A stretch of DNA of 64,000 bases from an uncultured Rhodoferax sp. (GTDB taxonomy: Bacteria; Pseudomonadota; Gammaproteobacteria; Burkholderiales; Burkholderiaceae_C), in the NCBI RefSeq assembly GCF_946221635.1, contig NZ_CAMIHB010000022.1, forward strand, positions 4,418 to 68,417, given 5' to 3'. A program made the translations under genes and the position numbers. Shown piece after piece: positions 28,248 to 36,760 of this stretch. Below the pieces are notes generated by a model. The model saw only the letters and a list, made by a program, of their open reading frames with translations, was not told the origin of the DNA and searched no databases. The first letter of the stretch is position 1. Each line of letters opens with the position of its first letter.

Positions 28248-29822
28248 ATGAAGATGCTGAAAGACCGCTCCATCGCGACGCGGATGCGCTTGGGCTTTGG
28301 ATTGCTGATTTTGGTCAGTATTGCGGTGGCGCTGTTCGGGCGCCTTGCCCTGGACCAAGTCGGCGGGCAGGTGCGTGTGCTGACCGATCACAACCTGGTG
28401 GTGGTAACCGTGCTGTCCAACATCAAGGACAACATCAACCTTACCGCCCGGGCTGCGCGCAACATTGCGTTGCAGGTGGAGCCCCAGCACAAGCTGGTTG
28501 AGAAAAACATCATTGACGGAAACCGGGCTTCCACGCGTGCCTTGCTCAAGCAGTTGGAGGATCTGCTGACGCTTCCGGAGGAGCAGGCCAAGTTCAAGGA
28601 GGTAACGACCACGCGCCTGGCCTATGCGGCCAAGCTGGACCAGTCGGTCAAGCTGGGGCTGGACGGCAATAACGAGGCAGCGCGCGACTTGCTGGTCGGA
28701 GAGGTGACGCAGCTGCAGAAAACCTATTTCACGGCGCTGGATGACCTGATCGCCTTGCAGCGAGAACGCATGGAGGCCGCGCGCCAAACGACCGATGGCA
28801 CCGTACGCCAGGCGGGCTACGCCATGCTGCTGCTTTTGGTCGTGGCCATGGTGTCGGGTGCCTTGATCGCGAACTGGACTGCACGCAGTGTCACGCGCCC
28901 TTTGCTGGCGGCGGTCCACGTGACTCAGCGCATTGCCGAAGGCGACCTGAGCACCCATGTTGAGCCCGAAGCCAAGGACGAAGTGGGGCGGTTGATGGAA
29001 TCCTTGAAGCAGATGCAGGGGTCACTGCGCAACCTGGTGGGAATGGTGCGCAGCAGCAGCGATGCGGTGGCTCTGGGCGCGTCCGAGATTGCGGCCAGCA
29101 ACAGCGATATGTCGCACCGCACCGAGCAGCAGGCCGCCAGTCTGGAGGAAACCGCAGCGGCCATGGAGCAGATATCCACCATGGTGCGTAGCAGCGAAAC
29201 TCTGGCCCAGGAGGCCAATGTCTGTGCCCAAGCAGCCAACGGGGCCGCACAGCGTGGGGGGGAGGTGGTGAGTCAGGTTGTGAGCACCATGTCCCAGATC
29301 AACGTTGCATCGCAACGTATCTCTGACATTGTGAGTGTGATTGACGGGATCGCATTTCAAACCAACATCCTCGCGCTCAACGCGGCGGTCGAGGCGGCGC
29401 GGGCTGGAGAGCAGGGCCGCGGGTTTGCGGTAGTGGCGTCAGAAGTCCGCAGCCTGGCCCAGCGCTCCGCTACCGCGGCGCGTGAGATCAATACCCTGAT
29501 TAGCAGCAACGTGGAAAAGGTGGATGCGGGATCGCGCCTGGTGGAAACCGCGGGTAACAGCATGGCGGATATCCGGGATCAGGTCGGGCGCGTCGTGAGC
29601 TTGATTGCCGAGCTTGGCATCATGTCGTCGTCGCAGAGCAAGGACATTGTGCAGGTGAACCAGTCTGTGGCGGATTTGGACCAGGCCACCCAGCAGAATT
29701 CCGCCATGGTGGAGCAGTCCGCGGCAGCGGCAGACAGTTTGAGCCAGCAGGCGCGCATGCTGGTGGACGCGATCAGTGCCTTCCGGCTGCAGCCTGTCGG
29801 CCGTGCATTGGTCGCTGCCTAG
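28248..29822 (+). CDS. Methyl-accepting chemotaxis protein
   Basis: A 524-residue transmembrane chemoreceptor. TM1 is at about 13-31 (LGFGLLILVSIAVALF), with a periplasmic four-helix-type ligand domain (about 32-190, MCP/4HB type) and TM2 at about 192-210 (AMLLLLVVAMVSGALIA). A HAMP domain follows, then the MA signalling domain with the hairpin tip DGIAFQTNILALNAAVEAAR. There is no C-terminal NWETF-like CheR tether. The ATG at 28248 follows AGGGAGAC. Its ligand is not predictable. Its position beside the heterocycle-uptake operon is suggestive but not evidence of shared ligand. Confidence 0.93.
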   Translation: MKMLKDRSIATRMRLGFGLLILVSIAVALFGRLALDQVGGQVRVLTDHNLVVVTVLSNIKDNINLTARAARNIALQVEPQHKLVEKNIIDGNRASTRALLKQLEDLLTLPEEQAKFKEVTTTRLAYAAKLDQSVKLGLDGNNEAARDLLVGEVTQLQKTYFTALDDLIALQRERMEAARQTTDGTVRQAGYAMLLLLVVAMVSGALIANWTARSVTRPLLAAVHVTQRIAEGDLSTHVEPEAKDEVGRLMESLKQMQGSLRNLVGMVRSSSDAVALGASEIAASNSDMSHRTEQQAASLEETAAAMEQISTMVRSSETLAQEANVCAQAANGAAQRGGEVVSQVVSTMSQINVASQRISDIVSVIDGIAFQTNILALNAAVEAARAGEQGRGFAVVASEVRSLAQRSATAAREINTLISSNVEKVDAGSRLVETAGNSMADIRDQVGRVVSLIAELGIMSSSQSKDIVQVNQSVADLDQATQQNSAMVEQSAAAADSLSQQARMLVDAISAFRLQPVGRALVAA

Positions 29823-29876
29823 TGGTGACGCCCATGCTTGGCTTCCGGGGCGGTGTACAGCCGTTAGGATCGGGTG

Positions 29877-30305
29877 ATGTCTCCCATCACCCGTCGCCTT
29901 GTGCAGGCCGCCCTGTACGAAAGCATTGCCATTGCCGTGGTCACGCCCACGCTGGCGCTGGCCTTCTCCCATCCTCCCGGTTCGGCCTTTGTTCTGTCGG
30001 CCGTCATGTCGTCCATCGCGCTGGCGTGGAACTATGTGTTCAACAGCCTGTTTGAGCGCTGGGAAGCGCGGCAAGCCGTGAAAGGGCGTTCGCCCGCGCG
30101 GCGTTTGGCACACGGTGTCGGCTTTGAGGGCGGGTTGGCCGTCATCCTGGCGCCGGTGATGGCGTACTGGCTGGAAATCACCCTGTGGGCCGCGCTGGTG
30201 GCGGACATGGGCTTGCTGCTGTTCTTCTTTGTGTATACCGTGGTGTTCACCTGGGCGTTCGACCGCGTTTTCGGCCTGCCACAGTCAGCGCAGAATAATG
30301 GTTAA
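29877..30305 (+). CDS. PACE family multidrug efflux transporter
   Basis: A 142-residue inner-membrane protein with four hydrophobic helices and the tandem bacterial transmembrane pair pattern. Signatures are RRLVQAALYESIAIAVVTP, VLSAVMSSIALAWNYVFNSLFERWEA and RLAHGVGFEGGLAVILAPVMAYWL, matching the proteobacterial antimicrobial compound efflux (AceI-like) family that exports chlorhexidine and short diamines. ATG at 29877 is preferred over the GTG three bases earlier because TTAGGA sits 6 bases upstream. The stop codon abuts a dispersed repeat copy. Confidence 0.85.
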   Translation: MSPITRRLVQAALYESIAIAVVTPTLALAFSHPPGSAFVLSAVMSSIALAWNYVFNSLFERWEARQAVKGRSPARRLAHGVGFEGGLAVILAPVMAYWLEITLWAALVADMGLLLFFFVYTVVFTWAFDRVFGLPQSAQNNG

Positions 30306-30357
30306 ATGGGCTTCTAGCCCTCGTGGAATATGCGCAAGCAGCTATGGAATGCATAGC
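30299..30357 (-). repeat. Dispersed repeat, copy 4 (reverse orientation)
   Basis: TTCTAGCCCTCGTGGAATAT is followed by GCGCAAGCAGCTATGGAATGCATAGC. It is a near-consensus copy in reverse orientation that begins at the PACE stop codon and ends 45 bases before the MscS start. Confidence 0.7.
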
Positions 30358-30401
30358 GCATGCAGTCTGTCGAATCTCAATGTCATCAACGGGAGTAAGT
30401 T

Positions 30402-31217
30402 ATGGACACTGGAAAACTGACAACCTGGGTCGATCAGGTGCAACCGATCCTGCTGGCCTTCGGGCTCAAGGTGCTGGGCGCCATCGCGGTGTTTGTGGTG
30501 GGCCGCTGGCTCATCAGTCTGGTCACCGGGTTGGTGGGCGCCGCCATGACGCGCCAGAAGCTGGACCCGACGGTGCAGCGCTATCTGGTGAGCTTTGTCA
30601 CCGTATCACTCAACATCATTCTGGTTGTCGCCATCCTGGGGTACTTCGGTGTGGAGACTACCTCGTTTGCTGCTTTGGTGGCCGGTGCGGGCGTCGCCAT
30701 TGGCGCGGCCTGGAGCGGGCTGCTGGGCAATTTCGCAGCCGGCATCTTCCTGCTGGTGCTGCGGCCCTACCAGGTGGGGGACTATGTGAGTGTGGGCGGT
30801 GTGGAGGGCACAGTGCTGGAACTGGGCCTGTTTGGCACCACGCTCAACACGCCAGACAACGTCAAGACCATCGTCGGCAACGGCAAGATCATGGGCGGTG
30901 ACATCAAGAATTTTTCTGCCAACCCGCATCGCCGTGTCGAACTGGTTGCCCAACTGGCCGGTAGCGCTGACGCCCACAAGGCCATTGCCTTGTTGAAAGA
31001 GGCGGTCTCCAAAGTGCCCAACATTGCGGCATCGCCCGCAGTGGATGTGGAAATTCTGGAGTTCAACGAATTCGGCCCCAAACTGGCCGTGCGCCCCCAC
31101 TGCCACACCGACCACTACTGGCAGGTCTATTTCGACACCAACAAGGCCATCGCCGACACGCTGGGCGCAGCGGGCTTCCCGGTGGCCACCCGACCGGTGA
31201 AGGTGTATCCGGTTTAG
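30402..31217 (+). CDS. mscS: Small-conductance mechanosensitive channel (MscS family)
   Basis: A 271-residue inner-membrane channel opened by membrane tension during hypo-osmotic shock. Three N-terminal helices are present. The pore-lining TM3 reads AALVAGAGVAIGAAWSGLLG with the alternating Ala/Gly pattern, followed by the beta domain (RPYQVGDYVSVGGVEGTVLELGLF) and the alpha/beta C-terminal domain. Length is close to E. coli MscS (286). The stop shares bases with the stop of the convergent LysE-like remnant. No regulatory site is clear. Confidence 0.93.
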   Translation: MDTGKLTTWVDQVQPILLAFGLKVLGAIAVFVVGRWLISLVTGLVGAAMTRQKLDPTVQRYLVSFVTVSLNIILVVAILGYFGVETTSFAALVAGAGVAIGAAWSGLLGNFAAGIFLLVLRPYQVGDYVSVGGVEGTVLELGLFGTTLNTPDNVKTIVGNGKIMGGDIKNFSANPHRRVELVAQLAGSADAHKAIALLKEAVSKVPNIAASPAVDVEILEFNEFGPKLAVRPHCHTDHYWQVYFDTNKAIADTLGAAGFPVATRPVKVYPV

Positions 31218-31546
31218 GCCGCTACCTTGTTTTTGAGCCGCAACAGGCTCAAGCCCAGCAGTACGAACAGCCCACCCGACACGCGGTTGAACAGGCGCTG
31301 CCGCAGCGGGTTGGTGAGCTGCCCCTTGAACATGCGCGCCACCAGCACATACGACAGGTGCGAAAGCAGCGACATGGCCACGCCCGAGATGATGATCAGG
31401 CCTGTGGCATTGCCCAGCGAACTCGCTACCCAATCCCGCTTGCCATGCGCCATGGCATTCGAGATCGCCAGCAGCACCCTGGGGCCGGGGCTGAAGCACA
31501 CCAGGAAGGCAACGCCGCAGAAAACTAGCCAGTTGGAGAGATGCAT
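31214..31546 (-). pseudogene. Internally deleted LysE-family exporter remnant
   Basis: A 110-residue frame that matches both ends but not the middle of LysE/RhtB exporters, which are normally about 205 residues. The N-terminal part (residues 1-60) has FSPGPRVLLAISNAMAHGKR, the family's substrate-gate motif. Residues 62-110 (LSYVLVARM to the C-terminus) match the last two helices. About 95 residues are missing at the join near residue 61, while the frame is kept. It lies 8 bases downstream of ribH. A working transporter is unlikely, although a small membrane product may still be made. Confidence 0.65.
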
Positions 31547-31554
31547 GGCCCTGA

Positions 31555-32019
31555 CTATCCCTGCACCGGCAAGGCCCGAAGGGCGCGCAGGGTCTGCAGG
31601 CAGGCCTGGGCGACCTCGGTGCCTTTCTTCACGAAATGCTCCCGGAAGAAGTTCAGGTGCTCCTCGTGCTCGTGGAAATCGCGCGGCGTCAGCACGGCGC
31701 TGAACACGGGTACATCGGTGTCGAGCTGCACGCGCATCAGGCCGTCGATGACGGCGGTGGTGACGAACTCGTGGCGGTAGATGCCCCCGTTGACGATGAG
31801 GCCGGCGGCAATGATGGCGTCATAGCGGCCGCTGCGCGCCAGGCGCTGGGCATGCAGCGGGATTTCGAAGGCGCCGGGTACCTCGAAGTGGTCGACCTGG
31901 CTGGGGGAAATGTCTTGCCGTTGCAGCTCGGCCTTGGTGGCGTTGGTGCTGCTGTGGACGATGTCGCGGTGCCACGAAGAACTGATGATGGCAATGCGCG
32001 GCGAGGAAGTCTGATTCAT
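31555..32019 (-). CDS. ribH: 6,7-dimethyl-8-ribityllumazine synthase, type II
   Basis: A 154-residue enzyme joining 5-amino-6-ribitylaminouracil with dihydroxybutanone phosphate to make lumazine, the penultimate step to riboflavin. Features are IISSSWHRDIVHSS (the Trp substrate stacker), VPGAFEIPLHAQRLA, AAGLIVNGGIYRHEFV and the catalytic His region HEHEEHLNFF. The sequence style is that of decameric RibH2 proteins rather than the icosahedral housekeeping type. It is preceded by an FMN riboswitch, so expression should fall when FMN is plentiful. A second ribH probably exists elsewhere in the genome. Confidence 0.92.
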   Translation of the reverse strand: MNQTSSPRIAIISSSWHRDIVHSSTNATKAELQRQDISPSQVDHFEVPGAFEIPLHAQRLARSGRYDAIIAAGLIVNGGIYRHEFVTTAVIDGLMRVQLDTDVPVFSAVLTPRDFHEHEEHLNFFREHFVKKGTEVAQACLQTLRALRALPVQG

Positions 32020-32107
32020 GGTGGTCTCAAAAAGAGGATTAACAAGAATCAGGGCGCACGCAAACGCAGAGCAGGCGCGCGCAGGGGCGTGCCCGATCCG
32101 GTGTGCG

Positions 32108-32262
32108 CGATCTCTTTCATCCGGACTGTGACCGTCGGCTCTGGCATCTCACCAGATCTGCTGACCCCACGCCGGCAAGGGCTGGCGTGGGCGCTCGCGG
32201 GCTGCTGGAGTCAGGCTCCAGATACCGCCGGTGGGGAATTTCACCCCGCCCTGAGAACGCGG
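32108..32262 (-). ncRNA. FMN riboswitch (RFN element)
   Basis: On the minus strand the conserved RFN blocks appear in order: CTCAGGGCGGGGTGAAATTC, CCACCGGCGGTATC, AGCCCGCGAGCGCC, GATCTGGTGAGATGCCAG, AGCCGACGGTCACAGTCC and GGATGAAAGAGA. The element lies about 90 bases upstream of ribH. A GC-rich stretch between it and the gene (32050-32098) can form GGGCACGC/GCGTGCGCCC pairing and may be the expression platform. Confidence 0.96.
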
Positions 32263-32305
32263 CAACCCTTGCGGGCTGCGGGCGGGATTCTAGCCCTGGC
32301 CCCAA

Positions 32306-33121
32306 TCACGTGCTCTTGGCCAGGAAATGGCTGGGCGGTTTGCCCATGGCCTGCTTGAACATGGCGGAAAACGCGCTGTCGCTGGCGTAGCCAGCCGCTG
32401 CAGCGACCTGGGCGATAGGCACGCCGCGCGCCAGCTGGGGCAGGGCGTGGGCCAGCACCGCCTGCAGGCGCCACTGCTGGTAGCTGGTGCCCAGCTCGTC
32501 GCGGAACAGGCGGGCCATGGTGCGTTCGCTGGCACCCACATCGGCCACCCATTCGCGCAGTTGGCCGCGCTCCGCCGGGTCGCGCAGCACGGCCTCGCAG
32601 AGGGCGCGCAGGCGTTTGTCACCATGCTCGGGGTGGGGCATGGGCACGCCCAGGGCCTGGGTGTCGGCGCGGGCCATCTCGTCGGCGGTGAGGTGCATGA
32701 GCGCATCATCGCGCGGGCCGGGCTCGCTGCCCTCCAGCGCATGCACCAGTTCGCGCAGCAGCTTGCTTACCACCAGCACACGGCAGTCTGTCCAACTGGC
32801 GGGCATGGCATGGGGGGCGATGTCCACGGTGCGCAGCTCGGCGGTTTCCAGCACCACCACGTTGTGCTGCACGCCGGCGGGAATCCACACCGCACGGCTG
32901 GGCGGCACGATGTAGGTGGTCTGCCGCTCGCCCCGCATCACCATCACCTGCATGAGCCCGCTGGCGCAGTAGGTGAACTGCGCCCAGGGGTGTTGGTGGG
33001 GCTCGATGTGCGCATCCATGGTCAGGGAGCGGGCCCGGCTGCGCACCGGGCGCGCTGCCGTGGGCGGGCGATTGGCCGAGGTGTCGAAGGACACGGGGGT
33101 GCGTGCGGGCTTGCGTAGCAT
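32306..33121 (-). CDS. AraC-family transcriptional regulator
   Basis: A 271-residue regulator. A cupin sensor domain (about 35-110, IEPHQHPWAQFTYCASGLMQV and VPPSRAVWIPAGVQHNV) precedes two helix-turn-helix units (about 165-268, WVADVGASERTMARLFRDELG and VAAAAGYASDSAFSAMFKQAMG). This layout is that of the NimR/YdiP-like group that controls a neighbouring MFS gene. It is divergent from an MFS transporter across 94 bases that contain a perfect palindrome, so it probably regulates that gene. The effector is unknown. Confidence 0.9.
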   Translation of the reverse strand: MLRKPARTPVSFDTSANRPPTAARPVRSRARSLTMDAHIEPHQHPWAQFTYCASGLMQVMVMRGERQTTYIVPPSRAVWIPAGVQHNVVVLETAELRTVDIAPHAMPASWTDCRVLVVSKLLRELVHALEGSEPGPRDDALMHLTADEMARADTQALGVPMPHPEHGDKRLRALCEAVLRDPAERGQLREWVADVGASERTMARLFRDELGTSYQQWRLQAVLAHALPQLARGVPIAQVAAAAGYASDSAFSAMFKQAMGKPPSHFLAKST

Positions 33122-33157
33122 GGCGTTTGATCGAGAAGTCAGGTTTGGCGGGATTTC

Positions 33158-33170
33158 GACAATTATTGTC
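33158..33170. promoter_or_regulatory. Palindromic operator candidate between AraC regulator and MFS gene
   Basis: GACAAT-T-ATTGTC is a perfect 13-bp inverted repeat. It lies 37 bases from the regulator start and 46 bases from the transporter start, in an AT-rich patch. The position suits a binding site for the AraC protein. This is inference. Confidence 0.45.
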
Positions 33171-33215
33171 TTTTTATCGTAATCAGGAAATTGGCCGGAG
33201 ACCTAGGATGCAGCC

Positions 33216-34451
33216 ATGACTTCTGCAACACTCACTTCCACCTCCGCCGCACCTGCCATTCCCATGAAGCAGGACGCCACTGTTATCGGCCTCGTCGGCC
33301 TGGCGCACGCCAGCTCGCACTTCGGCCACCTGCTGCTGCCGCTGCTGTTCCCGGTCTTCATGAAAGAGTTTGGCCTGAGCTACTCACAGCTGGGCCTGCT
33401 GATGACGGTGTTCTTTGTGGTGTCGGGTGTGGGCCAGGCCTGCGCCGGATTTGTGGTGGACCGCTTTGGCGCCCGTCCGCTCATGTTTGCCGCGCTGGCC
33501 ACTTTTGCGTTGTCCTGCGTGGCGGCTTCTCTGGTGACGGGCTATGCGGGTCTGTTTGTGGTGGCTGCATTGGCTGGCCTGGGCAATGCCACCTTCCACC
33601 CGGTGGACTTCACCATCCTCAACCAGCGCGTGTCTGCGCCGCGCCTGGGCTATGCCTTCAGCGCGCACGGCCTCACCGGCAACCTGGGCTGGGCCGTGGC
33701 ACCGGTGTTCTTTGCGGGGCTGGGCGCGCTGATCGGCTGGCGCCACGCCTATCTGGCTGCGGCCGTCATGTATGTGGCCATCCTGGCGCTGCTGGTGGTG
33801 CAGCGTGAGCACCTCAGCACCAAGGTGGTGGTCCGTCCGGCGCCGCATTCCGACGACCATGCCAAGAAGGAGCATGACCTCGCCTTCATGAAACTGCCCG
33901 TGGTGTGGTGGTGCTTTGGCTTCTTCCTGCTCTCCACCATGACCTTGGCCGTGGTGCAGAGCTACGCGGTCTCCATCCTCAAGGCCATGCACGGCGTGAG
34001 CTTCGAGGCGGCCACGCTGACCATTTCGTCCTACATGCTCTGCGGTGCCGTGGGCATGTTCATAGGTGGCTTCGTGGCCGCCAAGTCCCAACATTCCGAC
34101 CGTGTGGTCGCCTGGGCCATGGCGGCGGGTGCCGTGCTGCTGGCCCTGTGCGGCACGGGTTGGCTGGGTGCCACGGGCACCATGGTGGTCCTGGCCATCA
34201 CCGGCTTCGCCGTGGGCATTGGCGGTCCGTCGCGCGACATGATGATCAAGAAGGCCACGCCCAAGGGCGCTACCGGCCGCGTCTACGGGCTGGTGTACTC
34301 GGGCCTGGATACGGGTTTTGCCATCTCACCCATTGTCTTCGGCATCTTCATGGACCGCGGCTGGTACGGCGCCACGCTGCTGGGCGCGGCCCTGGTGCTG
34401 CTGCTTAGCGTGGGCGCGGCGCTGGGGGTGGGGCTGCGTACCGCCAAGTAA
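33216..34451 (+). CDS. MFS transporter
   Basis: A 411-residue major facilitator with twelve predicted helices. Helix 1 is GLVGLAHASSHFGHLLLPLL, and the loop 2-3 signature is GFVVDRFGARPLMFAALATF. A His-rich central loop (SDDHAKKEHD) separates the halves. The long helix 1 region with HASSHFGH resembles fosmidomycin-resistance-type and related drug or organic acid transporters. It is divergent from an AraC regulator that likely controls it. The direction and substrate are unknown. Confidence 0.88.
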   Translation: MTSATLTSTSAAPAIPMKQDATVIGLVGLAHASSHFGHLLLPLLFPVFMKEFGLSYSQLGLLMTVFFVVSGVGQACAGFVVDRFGARPLMFAALATFALSCVAASLVTGYAGLFVVAALAGLGNATFHPVDFTILNQRVSAPRLGYAFSAHGLTGNLGWAVAPVFFAGLGALIGWRHAYLAAAVMYVAILALLVVQREHLSTKVVVRPAPHSDDHAKKEHDLAFMKLPVVWWCFGFFLLSTMTLAVVQSYAVSILKAMHGVSFEAATLTISSYMLCGAVGMFIGGFVAAKSQHSDRVVAWAMAAGAVLLALCGTGWLGATGTMVVLAITGFAVGIGGPSRDMMIKKATPKGATGRVYGLVYSGLDTGFAISPIVFGIFMDRGWYGATLLGAALVLLLSVGAALGVGLRTAK

Positions 34452-34525
34452 ACCGGAGGTCCTGGAAGATTGGGGCTCGGTTCCTAATGCCTTCCTGATA
34501 CGCCGGGTGATACGCTGGCGCCACC

Positions 34526-35998
34526 ATGCAAAATCTGTTGGCTCCCCACCGTACTTTCTGGGCCCAAGCGGCATCTGTGCTCGCGTTTCTGGGCCTCGCC
34601 ACGGCATTGAATGCCGGCTTGGACGGCCATGTAGGCCTGACCAGCCAGTCCATGGTCTATGTGCTGGCCGTGGTGCTGGCAGCCTACACCCTGCCGTGGC
34701 TGCCTTCGGCACTGTGTGCGTTGGGCGCGGTCTTTGCGCTCAACTTTTTCTTCGTTCCCCCGCGCTTTACCTTTGCGGTGGACAGCGAAGAACATTTGAT
34801 CGGCTTGTTCACCATGTTGCTGGTGGCCCTGGTCATCAGCCATTTGGCCAGCGCACTGCGGCGCAAGACGGTGCTGGCGCGTGCCCATGCCCAAAGGGCG
34901 TGGCAGTTGCAGGAGCTGGCCATGGCGCTGGCGGATGCTGCCTCCGCGCAGGCCGTAGCGGAACTGGGGCGCAGCGCTTTGGCCCAGGCCTTTGTCGGGC
35001 CCAGCGTGCTTGCACTGAAAGCCGAGGTGGACGACCACACAGCGCTAAGCGATGGCCTGCACTGCTGCATGCGCGAAGCGGCCGTGCTGGGGCCCGGCAC
35101 CGGACGCTGGCCGGGGCTGGAGGCCTGGTACCTGCCGCTGGGCGACAAGGCGCAGATGCATGGCGCGGTGTGCATCCAGAACGTGCAGGCCGCTGATGAG
35201 GATGGGCGTGAACATGCCCAAGCCCTGTGCGCCGTGCTGGCGCAGAGCTTGTCCAGGCTGCAGATGGCCGATGCCATGCGCAAGGCGCAGCAAGAGAGCC
35301 AGCGCCAGCAGCTGCAGAGCACCTTTCTCGCTGCCATCTCGCACGATCTGCGCACGCCGCTGGCGGCGGTGGTCGGGGCGGCCTCATTGCTGCAAACCCA
35401 GCGCGACAAGCTCGGTCAGGCGGAACAGCAGCGCCTGTTGACCAGCATCGTGGATGAGGCCAGCTACCTGGCCACCGTGACCGACAACACCCTGCAACTG
35501 GTGCGCCTGAGCAGTGGTGCATTGGATATTCGTCCAGACTGGGAGTCCGTGCAGGAGGTGGTGGGCGCGGTGCTGGCCCGCGTGCGCCAGCGAGACCCGC
35601 AGCGCCGTATCCAGTCCCAGGTGCCGGGCGATCTGCCGCTGGTGCGGGTGGATGCCGTGTTGTTGGCGCAACTGTTGAGCAATTTGCTGGACAACGCATT
35701 GAAGTACAGCGATGGTGCCATTGACCTCGTCGCGCGCAGCCAGGACGGCGCCGTGCAGCTCTCGGTCAAGGACCGCGGCCCCGGCATTGGCGAGACCGAG
35801 ATGGCGACCCTGTTTGAACCCTATGCGCGCGGTGACCGCGCCGGCCCACACGGTGCGGGCCTGGGACTGGCCCTGTGCCGCGCCATTGCGCAGGCGCACC
35901 AGGCCACACTGGACGTGCGTCCGCGTCGCGGTGGGGGGGGCAGCGTCACGCTGACCTTGCCCGCCGCGGCCCAACCCGCTGCAGGAGCACAGCCATGA
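34526..35998 (+). CDS. KdpD-like sensor histidine kinase lacking the N-terminal KdpD/USP domains
   Basis: A 490-residue kinase matching only the C-terminal half of KdpD. A DUF4118-like four-helix membrane region (about 12-108, with FALNFFFVPPRFTF) is followed by a GAF-like region (about 120-240), HisKA with phospho-acceptor His273 in AAISHDLRTPLAAVVG and a HATPase domain (LLSNLLDNALKYSD, VKDRGPGIG, GAGLGLALCRAIA). The cytoplasmic KdpD sensor with Walker motif and USP domain is absent. It overlaps the response-regulator start by 4 bases. Its signal is not predictable from this. Confidence 0.88.
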   Translation: MQNLLAPHRTFWAQAASVLAFLGLATALNAGLDGHVGLTSQSMVYVLAVVLAAYTLPWLPSALCALGAVFALNFFFVPPRFTFAVDSEEHLIGLFTMLLVALVISHLASALRRKTVLARAHAQRAWQLQELAMALADAASAQAVAELGRSALAQAFVGPSVLALKAEVDDHTALSDGLHCCMREAAVLGPGTGRWPGLEAWYLPLGDKAQMHGAVCIQNVQAADEDGREHAQALCAVLAQSLSRLQMADAMRKAQQESQRQQLQSTFLAAISHDLRTPLAAVVGAASLLQTQRDKLGQAEQQRLLTSIVDEASYLATVTDNTLQLVRLSSGALDIRPDWESVQEVVGAVLARVRQRDPQRRIQSQVPGDLPLVRVDAVLLAQLLSNLLDNALKYSDGAIDLVARSQDGAVQLSVKDRGPGIGETEMATLFEPYARGDRAGPHGAGLGLALCRAIAQAHQATLDVRPRRGGGGSVTLTLPAAAQPAAGAQP

Positions 35999-36681
35999 GC
36001 TTGCGCGTTCTGGTGGTGGAGGACGACCGGGAGCTGCGGATGCTGATGCAGTCCACCCTCTCGGTGGAGGGCTACGCAGTGCAGACGGCGGTCACTGTGT
36101 CGGAGGCGCTGGCCCTGTTGCAACATGCCTTGCCCGATGTGCTGGTGCTGGACCTGGGGCTGCCCGATGGCGATGGCCTGACGCTGGTGCAAGCGGTACG
36201 CAAGCAGCACACGCTGCCCATCCTGGTCGTGTCGGCGCGCCACCAGGAGGCGCAGAAGATCGCGTTGCTGGACGCCGGTGCGGACGATTACCTGACCAAG
36301 CCCTTTGGGGTGAGCGAGCTGTTGGCGCGCATCCGTGTGGCGCTGCGGCACCGTGGCACGACGGTAGCCGCCGCCGTGACGACGCATGCGCTGGACGGTC
36401 TGCAGGTGGATGTGGGGTTGCGCCAGGTGCTGCTGCACGGGCAAGCGGTGCACCTTACGCCGACGGAATTCAATCTGCTGGCACGCCTGGTGCGCAGCGC
36501 CGGGCGGGTGGTCACGCACCGGCAGCTGCTGGTCGATGTCTGGGGGCCGGAGTACACCGAGCACACGCACTACCTGCGGCTCTACATGGGCCAGCTGCGT
36601 GCCAAGATCGAGGCCGATCCCGCCGAGCCGCGCCATCTCCTCACCGAAACCGGGGTGGGTTACCGCATCGCCACGCAGTAG
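35995..36681 (+). CDS. KdpE-like OmpR-family response regulator
   Basis: A 228-residue regulator. The receiver domain (1-120) has acidic pocket VVEDDRE, phospho-acceptor Asp53 in VLDLGLPDGDG and Lys102 in YLTKPFG. The winged-helix DNA-binding domain (about 130-228) has LTPTEFNLLARLVRSAGRVV and TETGVGYRIA. It is translationally coupled to the kinase through ATGA. The next gene on the strand, 79 bases on, is kup, and no kdpFABC genes are present here, so control of Kup is a reasonable hypothesis. Confidence 0.93.
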   Translation: MSLRVLVVEDDRELRMLMQSTLSVEGYAVQTAVTVSEALALLQHALPDVLVLDLGLPDGDGLTLVQAVRKQHTLPILVVSARHQEAQKIALLDAGADDYLTKPFGVSELLARIRVALRHRGTTVAAAVTTHALDGLQVDVGLRQVLLHGQAVHLTPTEFNLLARLVRSAGRVVTHRQLLVDVWGPEYTEHTHYLRLYMGQLRAKIEADPAEPRHLLTETGVGYRIATQ

Positions 36682-36737
36682 CGAGGGGGGGGGCTGCAGA
36701 AGGCATTCCATATGCATTCCTAACGCGGCGCGGCGCA

Positions 36738-36757
36738 CAGTGAAGGCCTCTTCACTG
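36738..36757 (+). promoter_or_regulatory. Inverted repeat immediately before the kup start
   Basis: Perfect 7-base arms CAGTGAA / TTCACTG with a 6-base centre GGCCTC end 3 bases before the ATG at 36761. The left arm and loop contain GAAGG, the only Shine-Dalgarno-like sequence nearby, so an RNA hairpin here could limit translation. It could alternatively be a DNA operator. Confidence 0.4.
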
Positions 36758-36760
36758 CAA

